The notes under the pieces are model-generated. The model worked only from the letters and a program-made list of their open reading frames with translations. It made no database searches and was not told where the DNA came from. From assembly GCA_023415495.1 (NCBI GenBank), contig JAEZKK010000018.1:62001-126000 (forward strand): DNA of 64,000 nt, in the 5' to 3' direction. Source of the DNA: Bacteroidota bacterium. GTDB taxonomy: Bacteria > Bacteroidota > Bacteroidia > Bacteroidales > P3. The translations under genes and the position numbers were made by a program. Positions within the stretch are counted from its first letter, which is position 1. Each line of letters opens with the position of its first letter. Below are positions 44,163 to 53,971 of this stretch, piece after piece.

Positions 44163-45644
44163 ATGCCTAAACATAGAAAAACCTTATTTTATTGGCTTTC
44201 ATTGGCTTTTATTGCAATTGCTTTCTATCCCTTATTCGCTTTCTTAGGGACATTACCTCTTAGACTATGGGATGAGAGCCGATTGGCTGCCTCTGCTTAT
44301 GAGATGCTTCATACAAATAATCCACTAATAGTTACATTTAGTTACTTGCCCGACCATTGGAGCGTTAAACCTCCTTTTCTAATTTGGGTTCAAGCTATTA
44401 GTCTTAAACTCTTTGGAGTAAATGAAGCCGCAATAAGACTTCCCTCAGCCCTTGCAATCCTCTTTATGGGAATTATCCTAATTTATTACTCCTCAAAGCT
44501 TAAAAAACCATTCTTAGGATTCTATGCCGCTGTGGTTATTATATGCTCTAAGGGCTTATTATACTATCATTGTGGGAGAAATGCTGACTACGATGCAATG
44601 CTTTGCTTTTTGATTATCTCCTATGCAATTGCTTTCTTTGTGTATCTAAACAATAAAGAAAAGAAATACTATTATCTCTTTTTCGCTTTTCTAATCTTAG
44701 CAACACTTACCAAAGGAGTTCAGGCACTTATCCCTCTTCCTTTCCTTTTTATTTATACTCTTTTCCAAAAGGAATTTATTAGTTTGATTAAGAACAAGGC
44801 TACATATTGGGGTATTGGAAGTTTTGTATTAGTTATTGGAGGGTATTATTTCGGTAGAGAATTATTTGACCCTGGGTATTTGAAAGCAGTTTATGAGAAT
44901 GAACTTGGAGGAAGATATCTAACCCCATTGGAGGGACATAAGGGAGGAAAGGATTTTTATTATAAGGAATTAAAAGATGGTCTCTTTACTTATTTCTTTT
45001 GGTTGGCTCCAATAGCTTTTGTGATTAATCTAATAACAAAAGACAAGGTAATCAGAAATCTTAATATATACTCATTTGGCGTAGCTGCCTTTATATTCCT
45101 AATTGTAACAATAGGTCAAACCAAGCTTACATGGTATGCTTTCCCTATCGTCCCTTTCCTTGCAATCCCAATAGGTATTAGTCTCTATCGACTACATTTA
45201 CTTATTAACAAGATAGATAATAAACTAATATCCTCTTCATTAATACTTATAGCTTTTATAAGCTTTTTCTATACTCCATATAAGGAAATAGTTCAACATG
45301 TAACCCTTCCTAAAGAGCCTGAGTGGGCTAAGCCTTATTATTCCAGATTTGATTTAATCAGGCAGGTAATCAAAGGAGATTTAGTTTATAAAGAGGGTTT
45401 TACAATGATTCAAAACGATAATTACCAAGACCATCTATTCTATAAATACGCAATGGATGAGAAGGGGATTAAGAATCAAGTTGTATGGGTAAAGCATTTA
45501 AGAGTAGGGGATATTGTCCTTGTAAATACTCCAGAGATAGATAAGGAGATTTTAGAGAGGTTTGAGTATGAAACCCTTTATTATCATATTCAAAGCAAGA
45601 TTATAAAACTAAAGCAAGAGAAGAAAAAATTAATCATAAACTAA
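44163..45644 (+). CDS. Membrane glycosyltransferase, GT39/ArnT-like
   Basis: 493 aa with about ten membrane segments. The first loop carries L-W-D-E-S-R-L-A, the Asp-Glu pair typical of GT-C enzymes (PMT/ArnT), followed by the H-W-S-V-K-P-P-F-L motif common in this group. It probably moves a sugar from a polyprenyl-phosphate carrier to an envelope acceptor. The next gene encodes the type of enzyme that makes such carriers and starts after one base, so the two likely form one pathway. Confidence 0.85.
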   Translation: MPKHRKTLFYWLSLAFIAIAFYPLFAFLGTLPLRLWDESRLAASAYEMLHTNNPLIVTFSYLPDHWSVKPPFLIWVQAISLKLFGVNEAAIRLPSALAILFMGIILIYYSSKLKKPFLGFYAAVVIICSKGLLYYHCGRNADYDAMLCFLIISYAIAFFVYLNNKEKKYYYLFFAFLILATLTKGVQALIPLPFLFIYTLFQKEFISLIKNKATYWGIGSFVLVIGGYYFGRELFDPGYLKAVYENELGGRYLTPLEGHKGGKDFYYKELKDGLFTYFFWLAPIAFVINLITKDKVIRNLNIYSFGVAAFIFLIVTIGQTKLTWYAFPIVPFLAIPIGISLYRLHLLINKIDNKLISSSLILIAFISFFYTPYKEIVQHVTLPKEPEWAKPYYSRFDLIRQVIKGDLVYKEGFTMIQNDNYQDHLFYKYAMDEKGIKNQVVWVKHLRVGDIVLVNTPEIDKEILERFEYETLYYHIQSKIIKLKQEKKKLIIN

Positions 45645-45645
45645 T

Positions 45646-46599
45646 ATGGAAATTTCAGCAGTAATACCGATATATAATGAGGAGGGGAATATCCCGCTAA
45701 TGTATGAGAGGATGAGTAAGGTATTGTCTCAAATCAGTAGTGATTACGAGATTATATTTGTAAATGACTTTAGTAAGGATAGTTCTTTAAATATGATTAA
45801 GGATTTGTCTAAAAAGGATTCTCATATTAGGTATATTAGCTTTAGCAGGAATTTTGGGCATCAGATAGCTGTATCGGCAGGGCTTGATTATTCTAAGGGG
45901 AAGGCTGTTGTGATAATAGATGGAGATTTACAAGACCCACCAGAGCTTATTACTAAGATGTATGAGAAGTACAAGGAAGGATATAAGGTAGTATATGCTA
46001 AAAGAGCTTCGAGGAAGGGAGTTAGCGTATTTAAGAAGATTGCTTATAAGTCTTTTTATAGGATATTGGATAAGCTAACAGAGATTAAGATTCCTCTCGA
46101 TACGGGAGATTTTAGACTAATAGATAGGGTAATTATTAAACATCTCCAGGATATGCCTGAGAGAAATAAGTTTATTAGAGGACAGATAGCTTGGATAGGA
46201 TATAAGCAAACCTTTGTGGAGTATGATAGAGATGCAAGATATAGGGGAGAGACAGGATATTCCTTTAGTAAATTAATGAAGCTTGCCATAGACGGAATTA
46301 CAGGGTTCTCTTCCAAACCTCTTAAATTTGCAAGCTCTATGGGAATTATAGTTTCTTTCTTCTCCTTCCTTGTAATAGTCTATGCTCTTATTTCCCAATT
46401 TGTTTTCAATACTCCTTTAAGAGGTTGGACTTCTTTGATAATATCTGTTTCCTTTATCGGAGGGGTTCAGTTAATAACTATTGGAATAATTGGAGAGTAT
46501 ATTAGCAGGATGAGTAATGATATTAAGAAACGTCCCCTATATATTATAGAGGAAAACACAGAGAGTGAAAACAAAGAGAGTAAGGAAGAAAACAATTAG
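45646..46599 (+). CDS. Polyprenyl-phosphate glycosyltransferase, GT2 (DPM1/GtrB-like)
   Basis: 317 aa. GT2 domain with V-I-P-I-Y-N-E-E-G-N, V-N-D-F-S-K-D-S-S and the metal-binding I-D-G-D-L-Q-D-P-P-E. Two C-terminal membrane segments (about 235-290) as in ArnC/GtrB. It should load a sugar onto a lipid phosphate for the preceding GT39 enzyme. Confidence 0.88.
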   Translation: MEISAVIPIYNEEGNIPLMYERMSKVLSQISSDYEIIFVNDFSKDSSLNMIKDLSKKDSHIRYISFSRNFGHQIAVSAGLDYSKGKAVVIIDGDLQDPPELITKMYEKYKEGYKVVYAKRASRKGVSVFKKIAYKSFYRILDKLTEIKIPLDTGDFRLIDRVIIKHLQDMPERNKFIRGQIAWIGYKQTFVEYDRDARYRGETGYSFSKLMKLAIDGITGFSSKPLKFASSMGIIVSFFSFLVIVYALISQFVFNTPLRGWTSLIISVSFIGGVQLITIGIIGEYISRMSNDIKKRPLYIIEENTESENKESKEENN

Positions 46600-46613
46600 A
46601 AAAAATTAATTAT

Positions 46614-48668
46614 ATGATATATACAGAGAAAGATAAGAGATTTAAAAGATATAATGTAACTACTGCACTGCCTTATGCTAATGGTCCCTTGCATATAGGT
46701 CATTTGGCTGGGGTATATATTCCTGCTGATATTTATGTAAGGTATCTTCGCTTAAGGGGAGAGGATGTAGTATTTATTGGAGGAAGTGATGAGCATGGAG
46801 TGCCTATTACTATTAAGGCAAGAAAGGAAGGAATTACTCCAAAGGATGTGGTTGATAGGTATCATAATATAATAAAAAAATCATTTGAAGACTTCGGAAC
46901 TTCCTTCGATATATATTCTCGAACCTCTTCTGAAACCCACCATAAGACTGCCTCAGACTTCTTTAAGAAACTATATAATGAGGGGAAATTTATAGAACAA
47001 ACCTCATTACAATACTACGATGCTGAGGCTAATCAATTCCTTGCCGATAGATATATCACCGGCACCTGCCCTCATTGTTCTAATGAGAAGGCTTATGGCG
47101 ACCAATGTGAGGCATGTGGGACAAGTCTTAATGCAACAGATTTAATTAATCCTAAGTCAACTCTAAGCGGTTCTTCTCCTATTCAAAAGGAAACAAAACA
47201 TTGGTTTTTGCCTTTAGACAAGTACGAAACATTCTTGAAAGAGTGGATATTGGAAGGTCATAAAGAGTGGAAGAGCAATGTTTATGGTCAATGCAAGAGC
47301 TGGTTAGACCAAGGATTACAACCAAGAGCGGTTACTCGCGATTTGGATTGGGGTGTGAAAGTACCTATTGAGGGAGAAGATGGAAAGGTTCTCTATGTTT
47401 GGTTCGATGCTCCTATTGGTTATATTTCCAATACCATTGAGTTAATGCCTCAGGATTGGGAAAGGTATTGGAAGGATGAGGATACTAAGCTTGTTCACTT
47501 TATTGGTAAGGATAATATAGTATTTCACTGCATAATATTCCCTACAATGCTAAAGGCTGAAGGTTCTTATATCCTGCCTGAAAATGTTCCAGCCAATGAG
47601 TTTCTAAACCTTGAAGGGGATAAGATATCTACCTCAAGGAATTGGGCTGTATGGTTACACGAATACCTTGAAGACTTTCCTGGGAAGCAAGATGTATTGA
47701 AATATGTTCTATGTGCCAATGCTCCAGAGACCAAGGATAATGATTTTACTTGGAAAGACTTCCAGACAAGGAATAATAGCGAGCTTGTTGCCATACTCGG
47801 TAACTTTATAAATAGGACTATGGTGCTTATTCATAAATATTTCGATGGAGCGACTCCCGAAAGAGGAGAGCTTAATGAAATTGATTTATCAGCCATTAAA
47901 GAGATATCAACATATCCAGAAAAGATTGGAAGAAGTATTGAGAGCTATCGTTTTCGTGAGGCTTTAAATGAGGCTATGAACCTTGCAAGGCTTGGTAATA
48001 AATATCTTACAGAGTGTGAGCCATGGAAGACTATAAAGACTGATATGGAAAGAACCAAGACCTCTTTGAGTATTAGCCTTGAGATATGTGCTAATTTAAG
48101 TATTCTCCTTGAGCCTTTTATGCCTTTTACCACTAAGAAGATTCAAGATATGCTTAATATAAACTCTTTGTCTTGGGAGGATGCAGGTGGGGTTAATCTA
48201 ATAGAAAAAGCTCATAAACTAAATACTCCAGAGCTTCTTTTTGAAAGAATTGAGGACGAGGAAATACAAAAGCAGATTGATAAATTACTATCTACAAAGA
48301 AGGCAAACGAAGTGGAAAATACTGTTGCATCGCCTCAAAAAGAGAATATCTCCTTTGAGGATTTTGCCAAGATGGATATTCGTACTGGTACTATTATTGA
48401 GGCTGAGAAGGTTGCTAAAACTAAGAAACTTTTAAAGCTTACGATTGATACTGGCATTGATAAGAGAACAATTGTTAGTGGTATTGCTGAATACTTCGAG
48501 GCAAAAGATATTATTGGGCAACAAGTATCGGTTCTTGTAAACCTTGCCCCAAAAGACCTTAAAGGCATTGAGTCGCAAGGAATGATACTTATGGCTGAGG
48601 ATGCCGATGGCAAATTAGTCTTTGTTTCTCCTACACAAAAGGTAGTTAATGGAGCCGAAATAAGATAA
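46614..48668 (+). CDS. metG: Methionine-tRNA ligase
   Basis: 684 aa. Class I signature A-N-G-P-L-H-I-G-H-L near residue 25, the zinc knuckle C-P-H-C...C-E-A-C-G (about 150-170), the KMSKS-type loop D-K-I-S-T-S-R-N, and a C-terminal EMAP/Trbp111-type tRNA-binding domain (about 580-684), giving the long dimeric form. It starts 14 nt after the GT2 gene. Confidence 0.97.
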   Translation: MIYTEKDKRFKRYNVTTALPYANGPLHIGHLAGVYIPADIYVRYLRLRGEDVVFIGGSDEHGVPITIKARKEGITPKDVVDRYHNIIKKSFEDFGTSFDIYSRTSSETHHKTASDFFKKLYNEGKFIEQTSLQYYDAEANQFLADRYITGTCPHCSNEKAYGDQCEACGTSLNATDLINPKSTLSGSSPIQKETKHWFLPLDKYETFLKEWILEGHKEWKSNVYGQCKSWLDQGLQPRAVTRDLDWGVKVPIEGEDGKVLYVWFDAPIGYISNTIELMPQDWERYWKDEDTKLVHFIGKDNIVFHCIIFPTMLKAEGSYILPENVPANEFLNLEGDKISTSRNWAVWLHEYLEDFPGKQDVLKYVLCANAPETKDNDFTWKDFQTRNNSELVAILGNFINRTMVLIHKYFDGATPERGELNEIDLSAIKEISTYPEKIGRSIESYRFREALNEAMNLARLGNKYLTECEPWKTIKTDMERTKTSLSISLEICANLSILLEPFMPFTTKKIQDMLNINSLSWEDAGGVNLIEKAHKLNTPELLFERIEDEEIQKQIDKLLSTKKANEVENTVASPQKENISFEDFAKMDIRTGTIIEAEKVAKTKKLLKLTIDTGIDKRTIVSGIAEYFEAKDIIGQQVSVLVNLAPKDLKGIESQGMILMAEDADGKLVFVSPTQKVVNGAEIR

Positions 48669-48686
48669 TATATAAATATTTCAATT

Positions 48687-49535
48687 ATGAAAAGAACATT
48701 ATTTTTAGTATTAGGGTGTTTAACTCTTATTAATTTTTCATTGAGTTCGCAAATCCAACTTCCTTATTATAGTGGTTTTGACGATGACTCACAAAAAGCT
48801 GGTTGGGTTGAATATAAAACTGCAGCTACAACTTTTAGCCATTGGTCTTATGCATCGTTTGGTGCATATTCCGACCCAAATTCCATAACCCACGATTATT
48901 CTCCTTCAACAGGAATAACATTAACTGATAACTGGTTTGTTTCTCCTGGTTTTTCAATTAGTGGTCAAGGAAGGTTAGATTCAATAAGGTATAAATTTTA
49001 TGGTTTTTCATCTCCTGAGACTGGAGATACTATTGCAATATATATCCTTAATGGCTCGCAAAATCCAGATTTAGCAGATTCTAAACTTCTATTATTTGAT
49101 TTTAGAGGAACAGAATATAATAATGATTATACTTATCATATAAAAAATAATATTGATATACCTTCATATAATGGGTTAAGCTACTTTGCTATTAGATATA
49201 GAAATACTAATTGCAGTTTAAAGTGGTTATCTGTTAGCTTCGATAATATTTCTATTAGTGGGACAAATAGTGGATTAAATGATATTGATATCATCCACAA
49301 TGTTTCTATTTATCCGAATCCTACACAAGATAAAGCAAAATTAAATATTGAAGGCTTAACAAATGATGCTGATATTTTTGTTTACGATATGATGGGAAGG
49401 TTAATGAAGAGTTATAAATTAAACCAAGGGCAAAATACATTAGATATTGATATGAGTAGTCTTGAAAAAGGAACTTATAATGTAAAAGTAATTTCTGAAA
49501 AAGTTATTGCAACAAAAAAACTAATAGTCAATTAA
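48687..49535 (+). CDS. Secreted choice-of-anchor J-type protein with T9SS sorting domain
   Basis: 282 aa. Signal peptide ends near L-S-S-Q. Residues 25-195 look like the cleaved-adhesin/choice-of-anchor J fold (Y-Y-S-G-F-D-D-D, D-N-W-F-V-S-P-G-F, and V-S-F-D-N-I-S-I at the end). A type A sorting domain with Y-P-N-P-T-Q-D-K-A follows, ending in K-K-L-I-V-N. Likely carbohydrate-binding at the surface, but the ligand is unknown. Confidence 0.85.
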   Translation: MKRTLFLVLGCLTLINFSLSSQIQLPYYSGFDDDSQKAGWVEYKTAATTFSHWSYASFGAYSDPNSITHDYSPSTGITLTDNWFVSPGFSISGQGRLDSIRYKFYGFSSPETGDTIAIYILNGSQNPDLADSKLLLFDFRGTEYNNDYTYHIKNNIDIPSYNGLSYFAIRYRNTNCSLKWLSVSFDNISISGTNSGLNDIDIIHNVSIYPNPTQDKAKLNIEGLTNDADIFVYDMMGRLMKSYKLNQGQNTLDIDMSSLEKGTYNVKVISEKVIATKKLIVN

Positions 49536-49555
49536 TAGAAAAATAAACTGATAAT

Positions 49556-49596
49556 AAAAAGGAGGCTAAATCTTGTAATAAGATAGCCTCCTTTTT
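49556..49596. terminator. Strong bidirectional terminator between convergent genes
   Basis: AAAAAGGAGGCTA (49556-49568) pairs with TAGCCTCCTTTTT (49584-49596), with ATCTT/AAGAT continuing the stem inside. A-rich and T-rich flanks suit both directions: the T9SS protein gene and the glutathione peroxidase gene. Confidence 0.9.
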
Positions 49597-49616
49597 GATT
49601 TTTATATCTTTCAATT

Positions 49617-50255
49617 TTATTTGAGCATTGATTCTATTTCTGCTTCTAATTCTTTTGGGGTTGTTGGTGTTTCGAAACGCTTAATAGTTTTACCGTCTTT
49701 TGAAACTAAGAACTTTGTAAAATTCCATTTAATTTCATTTCCTTCGAGAAACTCTGGAGAGTATTTCTTTAGGATTGATGATAAACGTTCCCCCATTTCT
49801 TTATCCTTAAAACCTTCAAAAGGTGCGTTCATCTTAAGAAAATTATATAATGGAGCTGCATTTTTTCCATTTACATCTATCTTCTCAAACATTTGAAAGC
49901 TAACTCCATAGTTTGCTTGACAGAAGGCTTTTATATCCTCGTTTGTCCCTGGCTCTTGAGCAAGGAATTGATTACAAGGAAAGCCCAAAACTACTAATCC
50001 CTTATCTGCATATTTTTTGTTTAACTCTTCTAAGCCTTTGTAATGAGAGGTAAATCCACATTTACTCGCTGTATTAACTATAAGGATTACCTTCCCCTTA
50101 TATTTTGAAAAATCAATTTCATCTCCTTCGAGTGACTTCATCTTGAAACTATAAAGCTCAGATTCCTTATTTTTCTTCTTATCTTTGTTTATTGTTAAAC
50201 TTGTAAAAAGAATTAATGCAGACAAAATAATTAATGATGTTTTAAATATTTTCAT
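49617..50255 (-). CDS. Glutathione peroxidase family protein, exported form
   Basis: 212 aa. An N-terminal hydrophobic segment (I-I-L-S-A-L-I-L-F-T-S-L-T-I) suggests export or membrane anchoring. The peroxidatic cysteine is in N-T-A-S-K-C-G-F-T, the second cysteine in G-F-P-C-N-Q-F and the tryptophan in I-K-W-N-F-T-K-F. In bacteria such cysteine GPx proteins usually draw electrons from thioredoxin. It is a tandem paralogue of the next gene, 10 nt away. Confidence 0.9.
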   Translation of the reverse strand: MKIFKTSLIILSALILFTSLTINKDKKKNKESELYSFKMKSLEGDEIDFSKYKGKVILIVNTASKCGFTSHYKGLEELNKKYADKGLVVLGFPCNQFLAQEPGTNEDIKAFCQANYGVSFQMFEKIDVNGKNAAPLYNFLKMNAPFEGFKDKEMGERLSSILKKYSPEFLEGNEIKWNFTKFLVSKDGKTIKRFETPTTPKELEAEIESMLK

Positions 50256-50265
50256 TGCTTATCGG

Positions 50266-50811
50266 TTATAACATTGATTCAATGTCGCTTTCTATATCCT
50301 TAGGAGAAATTGAGCTTTCGTATCTCTTAACACTGTTTCCATCCTTAGAAACTAAGAATTTGGTGAAGTTCCACTTAATCTCATTTCCTTCAAGAAATTC
50401 TGGTGAGTTTTCCTTAAGGATAGAAGAAAGCTTATCACCTACCTCTTGATGAGGGAAACCCTTGAATGGAGCCTTGTCTTTTAGGAATTTATAAAGCTCA
50501 GAGGCATTCTCCCCATTTACCTCAATCTTTGAGAACATTGGGAAGCTAACTCCATAATTAACAGAGCAAAACTCTGAAATCTCTCCGTCAACTCCAGGTT
50601 CTTGACCAAGGAATTGATTACATGGGAATCCCAAAACAACCAATCCTTTGTCTTTATACTTCTTATAGAGTTCTTCCAAACCCTCATACTGACCTGTAAA
50701 ACCACATTTACTTGCAGTATTTACTATTAATAGAGTCTTGTTAGAGTAATCAGAAAGGTTAATTTCCTTACCATTAATTGCCTTTAATTTAAAATCATGA
50801 ATCCTTGCCAT
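50266..50811 (-). CDS. Glutathione peroxidase family protein, cytoplasmic form
   Basis: 181 aa without a signal. Same catalytic set: A-S-K-C-G-F-T, G-F-P-C-N-Q-F and K-W-N-F-T-K-F-L-V. Clearly a duplicate of the adjacent gene; the pair covers cytoplasm and envelope. Promoter with both boxes at 50894-50924. Confidence 0.92.
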   Translation of the reverse strand: MARIHDFKLKAINGKEINLSDYSNKTLLIVNTASKCGFTGQYEGLEELYKKYKDKGLVVLGFPCNQFLGQEPGVDGEISEFCSVNYGVSFPMFSKIEVNGENASELYKFLKDKAPFKGFPHQEVGDKLSSILKENSPEFLEGNEIKWNFTKFLVSKDGNSVKRYESSISPKDIESDIESML

Positions 50812-50893
50812 ATTAGTTTTTTGTATTTAATTAATTAATTTATTCGATTTACTGACTAAGAAAACAATATTATAATTCTTTTGTTCAGTCTTG

Positions 50894-50924
50894 CAAAAAT
50901 ATATTCTTTTAGCTTATTAAACAA
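50894..50924 (-). promoter_or_regulatory. Promoter of the glutathione peroxidase pair (TTG, 20 nt, TATTTTTG)
   Basis: Minus-strand TTG (50922-50924), 20-nt spacer, TATTTTTG (50894-50901), about 80 nt before the first gene. Confidence 0.6.
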
Positions 50925-50940
50925 TTTATTTTATCTATGC

Positions 50941-50971
50941 TTTGATAATTAATATTTATAATGTACATTTG
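50941..50971 (+). promoter_or_regulatory. Promoter of the DUF4492-cydAB operon (TTTG, 19 nt, TACATTTG)
   Basis: TTTG (50941-50944), 19 nt, TACATTTG (50964-50971), 66 nt before the ATG. It diverges from the glutathione peroxidase promoter, so oxidative-stress and oxidase genes share this region. Confidence 0.6.
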
Positions 50972-51036
50972 CATAATGCAATTAATAGTAAATTATTATT
51001 GCTGCAATCCTAAGTAATTAAAATGATTGTCTGATT

Positions 51037-51255
51037 ATGAATGTATTAAAAAAGATTTGGAGGTTTTATTACCAAGGGTTTAAGTCAATGACACTTGGTA
51101 AAACTCTATGGGCAATTATCCTAATAAAGCTTTTTATTATGTTTGCCATCCTAAAAGTCTTCTTTTTCCCTAATTTTCTTAGTTCTAAAGGAGACAGCCC
51201 TATTGAGAAAGCAGATTATATAGTTGAAGAAATGGAAAAGAGAGTAAATAATTAA
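51037..51255 (+). CDS. DUF4492 family membrane protein
   Basis: 72 aa with one membrane segment (L-W-A-I-I-L-I-K-L-F-I-M-F-A-I-L). W-R-F-Y-Y-Q-G-F-K-S-M-T-L-G-K identifies DUF4492, a Bacteroidetes family found just upstream of cydA. Possibly a small accessory subunit of the bd oxidase; this is inferred from position only. Confidence 0.85.
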   Translation: MNVLKKIWRFYYQGFKSMTLGKTLWAIILIKLFIMFAILKVFFFPNFLSSKGDSPIEKADYIVEEMEKRVNN

Positions 51256-51274
51256 TAATTAATATAAGAAAAGT

Positions 51275-52804
51275 ATGGAAGAATTAGTACTATGGTCTCG
51301 AGCACAGTTTGCTCTTACGGCAATGTATCACTGGTTATTCGTTCCCCTAACCCTTGGATTGGGAGTAATTATAGGGATAATGGAAACCATTTATTACCGA
51401 ACCAAGGACGAGGCTTGGAAGAAGATAACTAAGTTTTGGATGAAGCTATTTGGGATTAATTTCGCAATAGGTGTAGCTACAGGGCTTATATTAGAATTTC
51501 AATTCGGTACAAACTGGTCTAACTACTCCTGGTTTGTAGGAGATATCTTTGGAGCTCCACTTGCTATTGAAGGTATTATGGCGTTCTTCTTAGAGGCTAC
51601 CTTTATAGCTATTATGTTCTTTGGATGGGAGAAGGTATCCAAAGGTATGCACCTTACTGCTACATGGCTAACAGTATTTGGAGCTTCAACCTCTGCTCTT
51701 TGGATATTAATTGCTAATGCCTGGATGCAATACCCTATTGGGATGAGCTTTAACCCTGATACAGTTAGAAATGAGATGAATGATTTCTGGGCTGTTGCTC
51801 TATCACCTATTGCTATTAATAAGTTCTTCCATACTGTAACCTCTTGTTGGGTTGTTGGGGCTGCTGCCTGTGTTGGTATTAGCTCTTGGTTGATTATTAA
51901 GGGTAAGGATAGTGATTTAGCTAAGAAGAGTATAAAGATTGCAGCTCCTTTTGGAATACTTGGAATCTTATTAACTATCTATAATGGTGATGGCTCTGCT
52001 TATCAAGTAGCTCAAAAACAACCTATGAAACTTGCTGCTATGGAAGGTCTTTATAATGGACAAACTCAGGCTCCACTTGTTGCTATTGGGTTTTTAAATC
52101 CTCATGAAAAGATTATGAATAATGAGGTTGAGCCATTAAAATACGATATAAACATCCCTTATGCTCTTTCATTCCTTGGGTTTAGAGATATTAATGCCTT
52201 TGTTCCTGGGATTAATGATATCCTTAAGGGTGGATATACCCAAAGAGATGGGACTATTGCTCTTTCGACTAAGGAGAAGATGGAGAGAGGGAAGCTTGCT
52301 ATTTTGGCTTTAAGCGACTATAAAAAGGCTAAAGCTGACGGGAATACTTATATGCAGGACAAGAACCTTAAAATCCTTGAGGCAAACTACGATAATTTTG
52401 GATATGGTTTCTTAAAGGATGAGAAAGATATTATCCCAAATGTATCGCTTACCTTCTATGCCTTTAGGTTTATGGTAATCTTCGGCTCTGCATTTCTTGG
52501 GCTTTTTGCCCTATTATCTTATATGAGCTTTAAAAACATCCCTTACGAGAAATACAAACTATTGCTATGGAGCTGTGTTTTCTCTATTCCTTTGGCTTAT
52601 ATGGTATCGCAAAGCGGGTGGATAGTTGCTGAGGTTGGTCGTCAACCATGGGTTATTCAAGACCTTATGCCGACTTCTGCAGCAGTTTCTGCGGTTAGCT
52701 CTAATTCCGTAATTACCACATTTATTATCTTCTGTGTATTATTTACAGTTATGTTGATTGCTGAGTTAAGTATAATGTTTAAACAAATTAAGAAAGGGTT
52801 TTAG
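51275..52804 (+). CDS. cydA: Cytochrome bd oxidase subunit I
   Basis: 509 aa, multi-spanning. The haem-ligand region A-L-T-A-M-Y-H-W-L-F-V-P-L-T-L-G, the G-R-Q-P-W-V motif and further conserved membrane helices are visible. It forms the quinol oxidase with CydB in the inner membrane, useful at low oxygen. It follows DUF4492 by 19 nt. Confidence 0.96.
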   Translation: MEELVLWSRAQFALTAMYHWLFVPLTLGLGVIIGIMETIYYRTKDEAWKKITKFWMKLFGINFAIGVATGLILEFQFGTNWSNYSWFVGDIFGAPLAIEGIMAFFLEATFIAIMFFGWEKVSKGMHLTATWLTVFGASTSALWILIANAWMQYPIGMSFNPDTVRNEMNDFWAVALSPIAINKFFHTVTSCWVVGAAACVGISSWLIIKGKDSDLAKKSIKIAAPFGILGILLTIYNGDGSAYQVAQKQPMKLAAMEGLYNGQTQAPLVAIGFLNPHEKIMNNEVEPLKYDINIPYALSFLGFRDINAFVPGINDILKGGYTQRDGTIALSTKEKMERGKLAILALSDYKKAKADGNTYMQDKNLKILEANYDNFGYGFLKDEKDIIPNVSLTFYAFRFMVIFGSAFLGLFALLSYMSFKNIPYEKYKLLLWSCVFSIPLAYMVSQSGWIVAEVGRQPWVIQDLMPTSAAVSAVSSNSVITTFIIFCVLFTVMLIAELSIMFKQIKKGF

Positions 52805-52806
52805 TT

Positions 52807-53955
52807 ATGGATTATAATTTTTACATACAGTATTGGTGGTTTATTATCTCCTTATTAGGTTCTGTTTTAGTATTTCTTCTCTTTGTTCAGGGAGGTCAAA
52901 CCCTTATTCCTACGATTTCTAAGAACGATTTGGAAAGGACTATGCTCGTTAACTCTTTAGGAAGAAAATGGGAGTTTACCTTTACTACTCTTGTTACCTT
53001 TGGCGGTGCTTTCTTTGCTGCCTTCCCTCTTTTCTACTCCACTTCGTTTGGAGGAGCTTATTGGCTATGGATGATAATTCTATTTTGTTTTATTATTCAA
53101 GCTATTAGTTTTGAGTTTAGAAAAAAGGATAATAATGTTTTAGGAACAAAGACCTACGATAACTTCCTTTTAATTAATGGTTATGGTGGCAGTTTCCTTT
53201 TGGGAATTGCTGTTGCTACATTCTTCACAGGAAGTGAATTTAGTGTGAACAAGGAAAATATCACTAATCCTTTTATGCCTATTATCTCCCAATGGGCTAA
53301 TTCTTTTCATGGATTAGAGGCTATTACCAATCCTATTAATATTCTTTTAGGGCTTACAGTGCTAATGCTTGCTCGTACAAATGCTCTTCTTTATTTTATT
53401 AATAATATTAATGATGATACGATTAGAACAAGAAGTAAAAAGCAATTATGGATTTGTGGCACGGGATTTGTTATAATGTTCGTTGCATTCCTTTTGGTAA
53501 TATTTTTAATCAAAGGTTATGCAGTTAACCCACAGGATGGAGTTGTGTTCCTTCAAAAGAATAAGTACTTTTTAAACTATATTGAAAATCTATGGTTATT
53601 AGTTATTCTTCTTTCTGGGGTTGTTCTCGTTCTTTTTGGACTTATTAAAACTCTTTTCTCTAAGAAACTATTTACTAAAGGGATATGGTTTGTAGGCTCT
53701 GGAAGTATTTTGGCTGTATTGAGTTTGTTTTTGAATCTTGGGTATAATAACACTGCTTATTATCCTTCAAGCTTCGATATCAACTCCTCACTCACAATCT
53801 ACAATTCTTGCTCAAGCCTCTTTACTCTAAAGACAATGAGTGTAGTATCTCTACTTATACCAATAGTTTTCGCATATATATTCTATGCTTGGAGAAAGAT
53901 TGATAATAAGCCAATCACTAAGGAAGAGATGCAAGAGGGTGGACATAAATACTAA
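52807..53955 (+). CDS. cydB: Cytochrome bd oxidase subunit II
   Basis: 382 aa, about nine membrane segments, starting Y-W-W-F-I-I-S-L-L-G-S-V-L-V-F-L and with Q-G-G-Q-T-L near residue 30. Two bases after cydA. It partners CydA. Confidence 0.95.
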   Translation: MDYNFYIQYWWFIISLLGSVLVFLLFVQGGQTLIPTISKNDLERTMLVNSLGRKWEFTFTTLVTFGGAFFAAFPLFYSTSFGGAYWLWMIILFCFIIQAISFEFRKKDNNVLGTKTYDNFLLINGYGGSFLLGIAVATFFTGSEFSVNKENITNPFMPIISQWANSFHGLEAITNPINILLGLTVLMLARTNALLYFINNINDDTIRTRSKKQLWICGTGFVIMFVAFLLVIFLIKGYAVNPQDGVVFLQKNKYFLNYIENLWLLVILLSGVVLVLFGLIKTLFSKKLFTKGIWFVGSGSILAVLSLFLNLGYNNTAYYPSSFDINSSLTIYNSCSSLFTLKTMSVVSLLIPIVFAYIFYAWRKIDNKPITKEEMQEGGHKY

Positions 53956-53971
53956 TTAAACAATAAAAAAA

